59,565 nucleotides of DNA from Rhodanobacteraceae bacterium (GTDB taxonomy: Bacteria > Pseudomonadota > Gammaproteobacteria > Xanthomonadales > Xanthomonadaceae), in NCBI GenBank assembly GCA_024233975.1, contig JACKOX010000019.1:1-59565 (forward strand), written 5' to 3'. Below the pieces are notes generated by a model. It did not search any database. It worked only from the letters and a program-made list of their open reading frames with translations, and was not told the DNA's origin. Of this stretch, positions 37,107 to 47,432 are shown in pieces. Each line of letters starts with the position of its first letter. Position 1 is the stretch's first letter. The translations under genes and the position numbers were made by a program.

Positions 37107-38382
37107 TCAACGATCACCACGGGCCTGTCGGGACTCCGGATGTCGCACCTGCCCTTCGCCGCGGACCACAGAAACGCTCGATGGTCAGTGATTCAGCGCC
37201 CATCGGGCCGTAGGCGTGCAGGCGGGTGGTGGAAATGCCGATCTCGGCGCCGAGGCCGAGCTGGCCGCCGTCGTTGAAACGCGAGGAGGCGTTGACCATC
37301 ACCGCCGAGCTGCGCACGCCGCGCACAAAGTTATCAGCAGCACCCGCATCCTCGGTGACGATGACCTCGGTATGATCGGAACCATGCTTCACGATATGCG
37401 CCAGCGCCTCTTCCAGGCTGTCGACCAGCTTTAGCGACACTTCGAGGTCGAGGTATTCGCGGTCAAAACCAACCTCCTCGATCGCCTCAATGTCTGGCAG
37501 CCGCGTACGGCTCCGCTCACAGCCGTGGATCGTCACGCCGTGCGCGGCGAGCATTTCCACCAGCTGCGGCAGCAGGTCATCCACGCGGTCGATATGCACC
37601 AGTAGCGTCTCCAGTGCATTGCAGACCCCGGGGCGGCTGGTCTTGCCGTCGACCAGCAGGTCCAGCGCCTTGTCGGCGTCAGCGGTACGATCAACGTAGA
37701 GGTGACAGACGCCCTTGTAATGTTTGATCACTGGCACCCGGGCATTTTCGGCAACGAAGCGGATCAGGCTCTCGCCGCCTCGCGGAATGGCGAGGTCGAT
37801 GAGGTCCGACAGCTGCAACAGCTCCAGCACATGCTCGCGCGCCGGGTCGGTGATGACGCTGACGGCGGCTTCCGGCAGATCATTGGCGCACAGGGCAGCA
37901 TGCAGGCGGCAATGGCCGCGTTACTGCTGCGCGCCTCCGAGCCACCGCGCAGCAGCACGGCGTTGCCGGCCTTGATGCACAACGCGGCAGCATCGGCGGT
38001 GACGTTGGGGCGCGCCTCGTAGATCATCGCGATCAATCCCAGCGGCAGGCGCTGGCGCTCGACGAGCAGACCGTTGGGCAATGTCTGCTGTCGCGCCACC
38101 GCACCAACCGGATCGTCCTGCGCGGCGATTTCGCGCAGCGCGGAGACGATGCCGTCGATGCGGCCGTCATCAAGGCGCAGCCGATCCAGCATCGCACCCC
38201 GCGTGCCCGCCGCCTCGGCACGCGCCATGTCCTCGACGTTGGCGGCCAGGACGGCGCCGCGTCCGACGGAAAGTTCATCAGCCATCGCCCATATCAGGCG
38301 CCGGCGGTATCGGCATCAGCGCCGCGACCGCGCGCTGCGCGACTCGCGCCTGTTCGGCGAGCTCCCGGACCGACAGATTCAT
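37107..38382 (-). CDS. proA: Gamma-glutamyl phosphate reductase, frameshifted in this sequence
   Basis: About 425 residues. Starts MNLSVRELAEQARVAQRAV at the ATG at 38382, directly after the proB stop with no spacer. Middle: LGLIAMIYEARPNVTADAAA and CIKAGNAVLLRGGSEA. The catalytic cysteine is in HYKGVCHLYVD; the end reads ISTTRLHAYGPMGAESLTIE, then a frame change to VVRGEGQVRHPESR. At least three frame changes are needed. It reduces glutamyl-5-phosphate to the semialdehyde for proline. Last gene of the arg-pro run. Confidence 0.88.
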
Positions 38383-39532
38383 TCACCGCGCCCCTTCATT
38401 CATTGCTCGGTGATCCAGCAATACCAGATCGTCACGGTGGATCACCGCCTCACCGTAGCTGAATCCCAGCACGCCGGTGATCTCGTCGCTGCGTCGCCCG
38501 GCGATGCGCTGAAGATCACGGCGCGGCGCGTACGCACCGGCACGCGCTATCGCCATGCTGCCATGTGAATCGTCTGACATCCACCACGTCACCGCGCTGG
38601 AAGCCGCCTTCCTGCGAGGACACGCCACCAGGAGCAGCGACGGACCGCGTCGTCCCAACGCGTTCACCGCGCCGGCATCCACCGGATGCGTCCAGCCGAT
38701 GGTGCATGGCGCAGCCACTGTTTGCGCGCGGTCAGCCGGTCGGAAAGCGCCTCGACAAAGGTACCGTGCAGGACGCCTTCCGCCAGCGCCGCCAGCACCG
38801 TCGCGTCACGACTGTTGAACAGCGCCGTTGGGATGCCGCGGTTCGCCGCCGCTGAGGCGGCTTCCAGCTTTGTGCCATGCCGCCCGTGCCAATCGCGCCG
38901 GCCGCACCGGCGGCAGCGCGCCGAAGCGTCGTCAACGCGCGTAACACGAGGAACAGGCTGCCGCCGGATCGGATTGCGGATTGGCCGAATAGAGACCTTC
39001 GACATCGGACGCGATCAACAGCAGGTCGGCGTCGACCAGCGAGGCCACCGCTGCCGCCAGATTGTCGTTGTCGCCGAGCCGCAGCTCATCCACGGCGACG
39101 GTGTCGTTCTCGTTGATCACCGGCAGCGCGTCACGTCGAGCAGCTTCGCGCAGCGCTGGCGCGGGCATTGAGATAACGGCGGCGATTGCGTGCATGTCGT
39201 CATGGCAGAGCAGCACCTGCGCCGTGAGCAGGCCGGTCAGCGCTGCCAGAACGCCACGAGATGTCCTGCCCCAGCGCAGAGCGCCTGCCGCCGCGCCAGG
39301 CCCTGATTGCCAGCCTGCAGGCGTCCGGCCTGCCGCCACGGCGCCCGAAGACACCAGCAGGATCTCGCGTCCTTTCCGGCCGCGCCCCGACGATGAACTG
39401 CGCCAGCGCCGCGGCATGGCGTTCGCTCAAACTCGGCTCTTCGCCAGCCAGCAGGCTGCTGCCCACCTTGAGCACGGCCCGTCGCCACGGTGGCAACGGC
39501 TGCGCGGGAAAGGCGTCGATCGCAGAACTCAT
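38383..39532 (-). CDS. proB: Glutamate 5-kinase, frameshifted in this sequence
   Basis: About 383 residues. The kinase domain begins WRRAVLKVGSSLLAGEE after the ATG at 39532, then in another frame EILLVSSGAVAAGR, ALPVINENDTVAVDELRLGD and DADLLLIASDVEGLYSANP. A later frame gives GTKLEAASAAANRGIPTALF. A C-terminal PUA-like domain follows (VDAGAVNALGRRG, then GEAVIHRDDLVLLDH). At least three frame changes. First step of proline synthesis. The start overlaps the argH stop (ATGA). Confidence 0.87.
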
Positions 39533-40811
39533 CGCAAGGTGTCGAGCCGGGATTGCAGGAGTTCGAGGCGAAGGTCGCCCGCCGCACCCGGCGAGACCCG
39601 CGCGGCGAGACTGGCCTGCGGATCGCGTTCGGCCCAACGCGCCGGATCCGCAGCCTCGCGATAGGCATCGCGGAACGGCATGCCTTCGCGCGCCAGCTCG
39701 ACGGCAAGATCGGTGGCGTACATCGACGGTTCCAGCGCAGCGGAAATGCGCTCGGCATTCCAGTCGAGGTTGCGCAGCAGATCGGGCAGCAGTTCCAGCG
39801 CGCTGAGGCCGCGCCCGAAAGCATGGAAGATCGCGCCCTTGGAGAACTGAAGGTCACGATGGTAACCGGATGGCAGCGACAGCAGCTGCTCGATCTCGCT
39901 GCGCGCGGCGGCAGCGCTCGCATAGACGCCGCGCATCAACTCGATCACGTCCGGGTTGCGCTTGTTCGGCATGATCGAACTGCCGGTGGTGTATTCGGCC
40001 GGCAGTTTCACAAAGCCAAATTCGGCGCTGGTGAACAGGCTCAGGTCCCAGGCCAGGCGGCGAAGATCCAGCAAAGCCGAGCCCAGCGCTTCGATGGCCG
40101 CCATCTCGAACTTGCCGCGCGAAAGCTGCGCGTAGGTCGCCGCAACCTGCAGCCGCGAAAAGCCCAGCGCCTGCGTGCAGTGGTCGCGATCCAGCGGCAG
40201 GTTCACGCCATAGCCGGCGGCGCTGCCCAGCGGATTGGCATCCACCCAGGCCAGCGTATCGGTTGCACGCTGCGCGTCGTCGATGAAACCTTCGGCCCAG
40301 GCGGCCCACCACATGCCCGCCGACGACACCACGGCGCGCTGCAGGTGCGTGTAGCCCGGCAGCGGTAGTGATGCTTCTGCGCCGGCACGGGCCAGGGCGA
40401 CGTCGGCGCACTCGATGCACAGCCTTGAGCGCGCCAGACGATCCTTCAGCCACAGCCGCGTGGCGACGAGCACCTGGTCGTTGCGCGAGCGGCGGTGGTA
40501 TTGCTCTTCTGCCAGTCTCGCCCAGGCGTTCGGTCAATCGCGCCTCGATGGCGGAATGGCCATCCTCGAACGCTCGTCCAGAACGAACTCACCACGTTCG
40601 AAGTCGCCAGCGAGCACGTCCAACTCGCGTTCCAGTCCGACAATTCATCCGCCGTGGGGATGCCGATGTGCTAAGGCCTTGAGCGGTGCGCGGCTGGCTT
40701 CGATGTCGAACAGGGAAGAATTCGCGATCAGGATCACATCCTCTCCCGCCAGGAAACGCTGGATGCGTTCGTCCACCTTCACGCCGGTTTCTGCCAGAGC
40801 AGTCCGCTCAT
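39529..40811 (-). CDS. argH: Argininosuccinate lyase, frameshifted near its N-terminus
   Basis: About 427 residues. The first codons MSGLLWQK are followed by a frame change into GVKVDERIQRFLAGEDVILI. Further on, HRRSRNDQVLVATRLWL and the long intact C-terminal part (39529-40473) carry PLPGYTHLQRAVV and the fumarase-superfamily signature TTGSSIMPNKRNPDVIEL. It cleaves argininosuccinate to arginine and fumarate. ATGA overlaps with argC and proB. Confidence 0.9.
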
Positions 40812-41768
40812 ACCATCATCTCCTCGTCTATGGAAATGCCGCAGAGTTCATCGAACCCAAAGGCGGCATTGAGGTTCTGCAGCGCCTGCGTCGCCGCACC
40901 CTTCAGCAGGTTGTCCAGCGTCGATACCGCCACCAGTCGCCGACCGTCGCCCGACAGCGTGAAGCCGCCGATGTCGACGTGATGCCGAGCTGGCGATCCG
41001 GCTGACCCACGGCGCCTCATCCTGCACGTGCACCAGCGGCTCATCGGCATAATGCTCGCGATAAACCCGCCTCACGCCGTCGAGATCGAACGCCTCGCTC
41101 AAGACCATGTTCGCGGTGATGGTCAGCCCACGAAATACGGCGCCACATGCGGCATGAACTGCCGGATGATCCAGCTGGCGACTGACTTCGCGCTCGTGCA
41201 CATGTCCAGTGAGGCTGTAGGGCATCAGGTTGTCGCGCAGCAGCTCGACGTTGTTCTTGCCAGACGGCGTGGTGCCGGCGCCGAAACCGGACACGCCAAA
41301 GCACTGCGCCGGGCCATCCAGCCATTCGCGCATCGGCACAGCAACAGCTGCATGGCAGTGGCGTAGCAGCCGGGATTGCTGGTCCGACGCTGGCCGTCGT
41401 GGCAGCGGCGGCGCGTCAGTTCCGGCAGGCCGTAGTACCAGCCATCGTCGAAGCGAAAATCGGCGGACAGATCGACGATCACGGATCAGCGCCCGCCGCA
41501 TCGAACGTCGACGCAAATACCGGCCTTGCCATTCGGCAGCGCCAGCACGACGGCTTCCGCTCCCAGCGACGGCAGCTCGGCATGGTCCGCGCTGTAGCGC
41601 AGCTCGCCAACTGGCGCATCGATATGATCGGGCCGCGCTGCCCTTCCAGCTCGCGAGAGGACACGTAGGCCAGCTCGAAATCCGGATGCGCTGCCAGCAG
41701 CCGGATCAGCTCGCCGCCCGCGTAGTGCGCGCGCCGACGATCCCCACGCACCCTTCCTCGCTGCTCAT
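40808..41768 (-). CDS. argC: N-acetyl-gamma-glutamyl-phosphate reductase, frameshifted in this sequence
   Basis: About 319 residues. Begins MSSEEGCVGIVGAR at the ATG at 41768, changing frame to YAGGELIRLLAAHPDFELAY. The catalytic cysteine is in RRTSNPGCYATAMQ, preceded by DDGWYYGLPEL. The end reads VSTLDNLLKGAATQALQNLN then AAFGFDELCGI. Several frame changes. Reduces acetylglutamyl phosphate in arginine synthesis. ATGA overlaps on both sides. Confidence 0.88.
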
Positions 41769-42371
41769 CGGTCGCCCCAGGCGCATGTCCAGTCCGACGC
41801 ACCGCCGGCCATTTGCTGTCGAGTATCAGAAAACACTACGGTATCGCGCACGATGCCGTCGGCGAGATCATGTGATTGCGCAGGACGCCGTCTGCTTGGC
41901 GCCCAGTCGCGCAATAGCCGCACGCGAACGATGGTTATGCCAGTGCGTGCCGGGAACCCACCGCGATGCAGCCCATCTGCTCGAAGGCATGCGCCAGCAG
42001 CAGTCGCTTCTGCCGCCGGATTCAGTGCGTTCCCCAGACCCGTTTCGCATACCAGTGTGTAGCCAATCTCGAGACGACGATGGGCTGGCTCCATCCGGCA
42101 ATAGCGCGTGCTGCCGCGATCACACCGTCGGCATCGCGCACCACGAAAGGCATGGCCGCGCCGGCATCGCGCATGGCCAGCGCCTCGTCGATGTAGTCAC
42201 CGACACTGTCCACGGTCGGGACATGGGTGTACCAGAGTCGCCACAGGTCGCCATCCGCCACGGCCGCTGCGAGACCGCTGGCATGATCCTGCGCCAGTGG
42301 CTTCGCGTGACATGCGCATCCGCGAGCGCAGCACCTTGCGCCAAGTGCTAAGCGGCAGTGGCGATCGTCAT
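41765..42371 (-). CDS. GNAT-family N-acetyltransferase inside the arginine operon, frameshifted
   Basis: About 200 residues when the frames are joined. Blocks in order: PLAQDHASGLAAAVADGDLW, then DEALAMRDAGAAMPFVVRDA, RRLEIGYT, WYAKRVWGT, ALNPAAE and THWHNHRSRAAIARLGAKQ. The last block is the acetyl-CoA-site region of RimJ/RimL-type acetyltransferases (H-N-x-x-S-x-x-A-I-x-x-L-G-A). It starts inside the argB stop and ends inside the argC start (both ATGA). The N-acetylglutamate synthase activity is already covered by the argB fusion, so this protein probably has another substrate. Confidence 0.75.
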
Positions 42372-43682
42372 TTGTCGCTTCCATCGGTCGGCGCAGTCAT
42401 TTCATCGATCAAGGTCGCCGGTCTTTCACGGCAATGCGCCACTGCGGCTTCGATGGCGGCGAAATCCTCGAGGCCGTACCAGTAGACGTTCAGGATGACC
42501 CTTGATCACGCCATCTGCTTTCCTCGGCGTAGAAACCATTGACCGCATTGCGTCGGCGCGAGCGCCAGAACAGTGAGCCGACTTCCTGCTGCATCACCTG
42601 CCAGATGGCGCGCCCGAGACCTTCGCCCTGTGCGTCATCGCATACCGCGAACTTGTCCATGTGCGGCACGCCGTCCTCGCGCGTCAGCACGATGGCGGCA
42701 CGATAGTGCTCGGACACATACAGCCGCCACAGCGGCGTGCGCTCGAAGTAATCCGGCACCAGTTTGCGCCCGAAGCTGGACTCGATCAGCGCCGTCAGGC
42801 GTTCGCGGTCAACTGCATCCCAGCTGTCGAAACGATGGATGCGTTCGCCCCGGCGTATCAACGTGCCGGAACCGCGATGGGTGAACAACTCCTTCGCCAG
42901 TTCGTCGGGACGCGTCATCGACACCGATGACGACGGCGGCAGGGCCGACAGCAACTCGGCGATCTGCTCGACCTTCACGCATACCGGAATGCAGCCACGG
43001 CTGCTTCATCAGCGCGTCGTACTCGGTGCGCAGGTTGATCGACTCGATCAGGCGGCCATTGCCGTCGAGCAGCCCGCCGGTGCCGGTGAGAGATGATCTT
43101 GGCACGGCTGCAGCGCTCTGACCAGCTCATTGGCGGCCCAGTCGGCGTTGACGTTGAGGATCTGGCCACCAACGGTCTCGCCCAAGCTGGCGATCACCGG
43201 AATCGAGCCGACCTTGAGTGCCGCGTCCACCGGCGCCTGGTTGATCGCCACCACGCGACCGACCAGACCCAGTTTCTGCGTCGATCTGTTCGTCTCGAAT
43301 ACGCCGGAACTGATCGAGGTGGCGCGGACGTCGGCTGCCTGCAACGCTTCCACCAGCGACAGGTTCGCCTGCTGGAACACCGACGGACGACCGCAGCGCT
43401 TCCGCGCTGGTGACGCGCAGGCCGTCCACCGTCTGCTTCGATACCGGGCCTTCAATTTCGTCCAGCTGCGGACGGCGCCGTGTGGACGATCGGCGTCAAC
43501 CCACCTGCTGCAGGAAAGACAACGGATACCAACGTCAATGTCGTCGCGGATCACCGCGCCGACCTTGACCACGGCGAAACGCGCCGCGTCGAGCCTCGAA
43601 AAGCGCTTCAGATAGAGTTGGATTTCCTTAGCACTGCCATGTTGGACAGCAACCGGACAATGGTTCCGCGCAGTTCATGCAT
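42368..43682 (-). CDS. argB: Bifunctional N-acetylglutamate synthase-kinase, frameshifted in this sequence
   Basis: About 437 residues. The N-terminal amino acid kinase domain runs from MHELRGTIVRLLSNMA through FAVVKVG, VGRVVAINQAPVDAALKVGS, ILNVNADWAANELVRALQP and INLRTEYDALM. The C-terminal GNAT domain (ELAKELFTHRGSGTLIRRGE, SSFGRKLVPDYFERTPLWRL, DDAQGEGLGRAIWQVMQQE) ends WYGLEDFAAIEAAVAHCRER. This fused form is the xanthomonad NAGS-K, covering the first two steps of arginine synthesis. Several frame changes. Overlaps the argE' stop by 8 bases. Confidence 0.88.
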
Positions 43683-44886
43683 GGTTTTCAAGCTCCGGAA
43701 ACGAGCGGGGAACATCATCGGCATCGGACTGTTCCTCTGACGGTAAGCGGCCGACGGACATCAGCGAATTGATCGGCAACGAGCTATTCGCAGCCTCCAT
43801 GATGCGCCGATGCACCTCGCCAACCTGCTGCAACTGGTCGAGTGCCACCCTCATCCGCGTATGCGCCTGCGTGATATGACCTGGGCCGTAGACCAGCGCG
43901 GTCATGCCGGCCGCGGAGAACAGCGAAAACCTCGGTCAGAAATCCACGGCATTGCCGATCGGCAGACCCAACTCATCCGCGAGGTCACGCGCGGCGAGGC
44001 GCCTTCTCCTCGGCATCCGCGATGCTGCCACCTGGCGGCGACGGACCGCGGAAGGTTTGCTCATAGTCGGCCGACGGGTTCAATTCGCGGAAACGTGCGT
44101 GCAGCGTATCCATGTCCTGCGATGGCAGCGGACGGAAACCAAAGCGCAGTTCGGCTGAGGTGCGATCACGTTGGCCTTGATGCCGCCCTCGATACGGCCG
44201 ATGCTGAAACGCAGCCCCGTCAGCCCGCCGAAACGCTGGGCGTCCTCGGCGGCAACCAGCGCCAGCGCCGTGGCCCCATTCGACGGCCTGATGCAGCGCA
44301 CTCTGCTGGCGTGCATCAGCCGACGAGGCATGCCCCGCCCTGCCGCGAAACCCATGCGACCGAACTGATGCCACGATGCGCCAGCACCGCTTCCGCGCCG
44401 GTCGGCTCGGCGACGATGACCTCATTGAAACCATGATTCGTCGCCAGAAATCCGGCGATGCAGCGCGTCATTGGCTTCTTCGTCGGTGCTGAACAGAAGG
44501 CGACATCGCCTTCCGTCACCGCCGCCACGCTAAACCAGACAGGCTGCCGCTCCCTTGATGTCGCAGGCGCCAAGGCCAATCGCGCGATCACCTGTCACAC
44601 GCAACTTCAGCGGGTCTGCGCTCCAGGCCGATGAAAACGCATCCAGATGCACGTTGAACAGTCGCTTCGGATTGCCGCGCACATGTAGCATCGACACCGC
44701 ACCGGCACCAGCCGTGACCTCGATGCGGAATCCGGGCAGCTTCTCGCGCAGGTAGTCGAAAATGCCGCCGGTACCGATATCGCGCGTGGATTGCGGGTGT
44801 CGAAGACACCAGCGCTTCAGATGCGTCAGCGTGGCCGACAGCAGGTCGCTCACGTGCGGTTGACCTCCGCCCAAACTGCTGCTCAT
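43675..44886 (-). CDS. N-acetylcitrulline deacetylase (M20 family), frameshifted in this sequence
   Basis: About 400 residues of an M20 metallopeptidase-like hydrolase. The first block (44530-44886) has the metal motif RLFNVHLDAFSSAWSADPLK and IGLGACDIKGAAACLV. Later blocks in shifting frames: HGFNEVIVAEPTGAEAVLAH, GRAGHASSADA, RFGGLTGLRFSIGRIEGGIK, AELRFGFRPLPSQDMDTLHA and MTALVYGPGHITQAHT. The neighbouring acetylornithine carbamoyltransferase and NAGS-K indicate the xanthomonad pathway, where this ArgE-like enzyme acts on N-acetylcitrulline. At least five frame changes. ATGA overlap with argG. Confidence 0.88.
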
Positions 44887-46039
44887 GCCGTAGAGCTTGA
44901 TGAAACCTTCTGCTCAGCCACGCCCAGTCGCGCTCTGCGCCGGTCGCCGCTGGCCTGCAGGATATGCGGCGAGCGCACGGCCACGGCATCGTATTCACGC
45001 CGCGTGTCTCCAGCACCACCTCGCCATTGACCTTGCGCTGGCTGCTGGCGAGGAAGGCTTCAAGGTCGGCCTTCAACGGATCGTGGAAGAACCCTTCGTA
45101 GACCAGTTCCACCCACTGCCGCGCCACCGAAGGCTTGAAGCGGTTCTGCTGCTTGCTGAGCACGGCTTCCTCCAGCGCACGATGCGCGGTCAGCAGCGCG
45201 GTCAAACCCGGTGCCTCATAGACGATGCGCCCCTTGAGGCCAATCGTTGTGTCGCCGGTGTACATGCCACGACCCACGCCGTAGGCCGCGAACAGGTGGT
45301 TGAGCTTCGCCAGCATCGCGTGGCCCGGCATGGCTTCGCCATCCAGCGCCACGGCCTCGCCGTTCTCGAAACGCAGCGTCACCGACAGCGCATCGGCGGG
45401 CCACTCGGCTCGCGGCTTGCACCAGCCACGCGCGCCCTCGCCCGGTGCTTCCCAGCGATCGATCTCGCCACCGGAAAGGGTCACGCCCAGCAGGTTCTCG
45501 TTGATGGTGTAGGCCTGCTGCTTGGCGCGCACGCCGAAGCCGCGCTCCTCGAGGTACTTCTGCTCGTAGGCGCGGGTCTGCGTGTGCTCCTTCTGGATCT
45601 CGCGAATCGGCGCGACGATCTCGTAGTCGCCCAATGCCTTTACCGTGAGGTCGAAGCGCACCTGGTCGTTGCCCATACCGGTGCAGCCATGGGCAATGCT
45701 GCGCGTGTCGAGCTCCGCGGCACGCTTCAATGCGGCCTCGACGATCAGGTAGCGATCCGAAACCAGCAGCGGATACTGGCCCTGATAGCCCTGCCCGGCC
45801 CAGACGAATGGTTTGACGAAACCGCTCCAGATCGCCGGGCCGCCGTCGATGGTCTGGTGGCTGGCGACGCCCAGTTCAGAGGCGCGCTGTTCGATGAACT
45901 CGCGCTCCTCGGCATCGACGCCGCCGGTGTCGGCGAACACGGTATGCACGGCCCAGCCGCGCTCCTGCAGGTAAGGCACGCAGAAGCTGGTGTCGAGGCC
46001 GCCGGAAAAGGCGAGGACGATGTTCTTGTCGGTGGTCAT
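44883..46039 (-). CDS. argG: Argininosuccinate synthase, one frame change near the C-terminus
   Basis: About 385 residues. The ATP P-loop region reads VLAFSGGLDTSFCVPYLQE; later come DTRSIAHGCTGMGNDQVRF and GLKGRIVYEAPGL. The frame is clean to about 45000, where a missing base after VLETRG must be assumed. The other frame then gives EYDAVAVRSPHILQASGDRR and a TGA at 44883-44885. This marks the right-hand edge of the noisy patch. It joins citrulline and aspartate. It starts 27 bases after the argF' stop. Confidence 0.93.
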
Positions 46040-46066
46040 GGGAATGTCCGGGCTTCTATCACTGGA

Positions 46067-47071
46067 TTATTGTTTGATCAGGCTGGCCATGATCGCCTTT
46101 TGCACGTGCAGGCGGTTCTCGGCCTCGTCGATGGCGATGCAGTTTGGCGAATCCATCACCGCATCGGTCGCCTTGATGTTCCGGCGCAGCGGAAGGCAAT
46201 GCGAGAACGCACCGTTGTTGGTCTGCGCCATCTTGGCTTCATCGACCATGAAGTGCTTGTAGCGGTCGCGAATGGGCTTTTCCGGCCCCCAGTTGCCGAA
46301 GTACGGCAGGGCGCCCCAGCTCTTGGCGTAGACGACATCCGCGCCGCTGTAGGCCGATTCGATGTCGTGGCTGACGGTGAACGAGCCGCCGCTCTCGGCC
46401 ACGTTCTGTTCGGCCCAGCCCATGTAGCGTTCATCCAACAGGTACTCCGGCGTCGGACATAGCAGGGTGACGTCCATGCCGAGACGCGTGGCGATGGTCA
46501 GCGCCGAATTGGCCACCGCGGTGTTCAGTGGCTTCGGATGGTAGGTCCAGGTCAGCACGTACTTCTTTCCACGAAGATCCGTGGTGCCGAAACGCTCCTG
46601 CAGCGCCAGCGCATGCGCCAGCTCCTGGCAGGGATGGGTGATCGTCTCCATGTTGATCACCGGCACCGGCGAATACTTGGCGAAGCCCTTCAGCACGCGA
46701 TCCTCGCGATCCACCGCCCAGTCCACGAACTTCGGGAAGGCGCGCACACCGATCAGGTCAACATAGCGGCCCAGCACCTGCGCCACTTCCGCGATGTGCT
46801 CCTCCGCCTCGCCGTCCATCACGGTGCCGTAGTCGAATTCGATCGGCCAGGCATCCTTGCCGGGCTGCAGCACGATGGCATGCCCACCCAGGTGGAAGGC
46901 ACCCAGCTCGAAGCTGCTGCGTGTGCGCAGTGACGGATTGAAGAACAGCAACGCGATGCTGCGACCCTTGAGGTCATCGCCCATCGGCGTGCGTTTGAAG
47001 GCCGCGGCCTGCGCCAGAAGCGCGTCCAGCTCGTCGCGGCTCAGGTCCTGGGTATTGAGGAAGTGCTTCAT
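46067..47071 (-). CDS. argF': N-acetylornithine carbamoyltransferase
   Basis: 334 residues. Carbamoyl-phosphate site FFNPSLRTRSSFELG (about 43-57) and THPCQELAHALALQE. Unlike ornithine transcarbamylases it has the acetylornithine-type loops: LQPGKDAWPIEFDYGTVMDG (about 68-87) with Glu near 90, and HCLPLRRNIKATDAVMDSPN, where the Lys near 301 matches the carboxylated lysine of the Xanthomonas enzyme. It converts acetylornithine to acetylcitrulline, so arginine is made through acetylated intermediates. First gene of the arg-pro run. No strong Shine-Dalgarno is visible before its ATG. Confidence 0.95.
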   Translation of the reverse strand: MKHFLNTQDLSRDELDALLAQAAAFKRTPMGDDLKGRSIALLFFNPSLRTRSSFELGAFHLGGHAIVLQPGKDAWPIEFDYGTVMDGEAEEHIAEVAQVLGRYVDLIGVRAFPKFVDWAVDREDRVLKGFAKYSPVPVINMETITHPCQELAHALALQERFGTTDLRGKKYVLTWTYHPKPLNTAVANSALTIATRLGMDVTLLCPTPEYLLDERYMGWAEQNVAESGGSFTVSHDIESAYSGADVVYAKSWGALPYFGNWGPEKPIRDRYKHFMVDEAKMAQTNNGAFSHCLPLRRNIKATDAVMDSPNCIAIDEAENRLHVQKAIMASLIKQ

Positions 47072-47126
47072 GTCGTCGTTGTCGTTCTGGCAGTGGTATC
47101 GGGAGATTTTCGGAAATCAGAAACAG

Positions 47127-47153
47127 GAAAGCCCAGCGCGGGGCTGGGCTTTC
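47127..47153 (-). promoter_or_regulatory. Hairpin in the argF' leader, possible attenuator
   Basis: GAAAGCCCAGC (47127-47137) pairs perfectly with GCTGGGCTTTC (47143-47153) across five bases. On the minus strand only a weak CTGTTTCTG follows. A smaller GCTCGA/TCGAGC hairpin lies just upstream at 47161-47176. Both are between a short ORF and the argF' start. Confidence 0.6.
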
Positions 47154-47189
47154 GGAAGGCGCTCGATTGGTCGAGCGTGAACGTCCGGA

Positions 47190-47294
47190 CTACCCAGCTG
47201 GCTTGGCGCTTTCCGGTCGGCGGGCACGCGAGGTCATACCGGCGGCCATGCGGGCGGCATCAATGCGTGCGGGGCTGGTGAAGGGAACGTTCAT
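47190..47294 (-). CDS. Possible 34-residue leader peptide upstream of argF'
   Basis: ATG at 47294 to TAG at 47190-47192. It holds five arginines (residues 10, 15, 23, 25, 26), ending in a SRARRPESAKPAG stretch with consecutive CGC-CGA codons. It stops 14 bases before a small hairpin and about 37 bases before the strong stem. Its position suggests arginine-dependent leader control, but no strong ribosome binding site is visible and it may be a chance ORF. Confidence 0.3.
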   Translation of the reverse strand: MNVPFTSPARIDAARMAAGMTSRARRPESAKPAG

Positions 47295-47378
47295 TGGGAC
47301 CGGATGATGACAGCGATGCTGCCGCACCGCAACATGCCTTTCGACCTGTCGCTCAGCAGCGCGATGGAGCTCACGGAA

Positions 47379-47410
47379 TGAAGAAGGCCAGCCGCAATGG
47401 GCTGGCCTTC
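47379..47410 (-). terminator. Terminator of the glycine-zipper gene
   Basis: GAAGGCCAGCC (47383-47393) pairs with GGCTGGCCTTC (47400-47410), 11 base pairs with a 6-base loop, followed on the minus strand by TTCATTC. It lies 22 bases past the stop of the gene at 47433. Confidence 0.75.
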
Positions 47411-47432
47411 GAAGCGGAACTGGCAGCCGGTA

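Noticed and set aside
37107..44886. Reading the arg/pro genes as true pseudogenes
   Set aside because: Conserved blocks, catalytic motifs and exact ATGA gene junctions are kept throughout, and an essential gene nearby (hisS) shows the same damage; sequence error explains this better.
44897..46462. Plus-strand open frame of 521 codons opposite argG and argF'
   Set aside because: Shadow frame caused by GC bias; the minus-strand proteins match known enzymes over their full lengths.
46067..47071. Annotation of argF' as ornithine carbamoyltransferase
   Set aside because: The WPIEF loop, the acidic MDGEAEEH segment and the LRRNIKATD segment match the acetylornithine enzyme of Xanthomonas, and the flanking deacetylase fits only that pathway.
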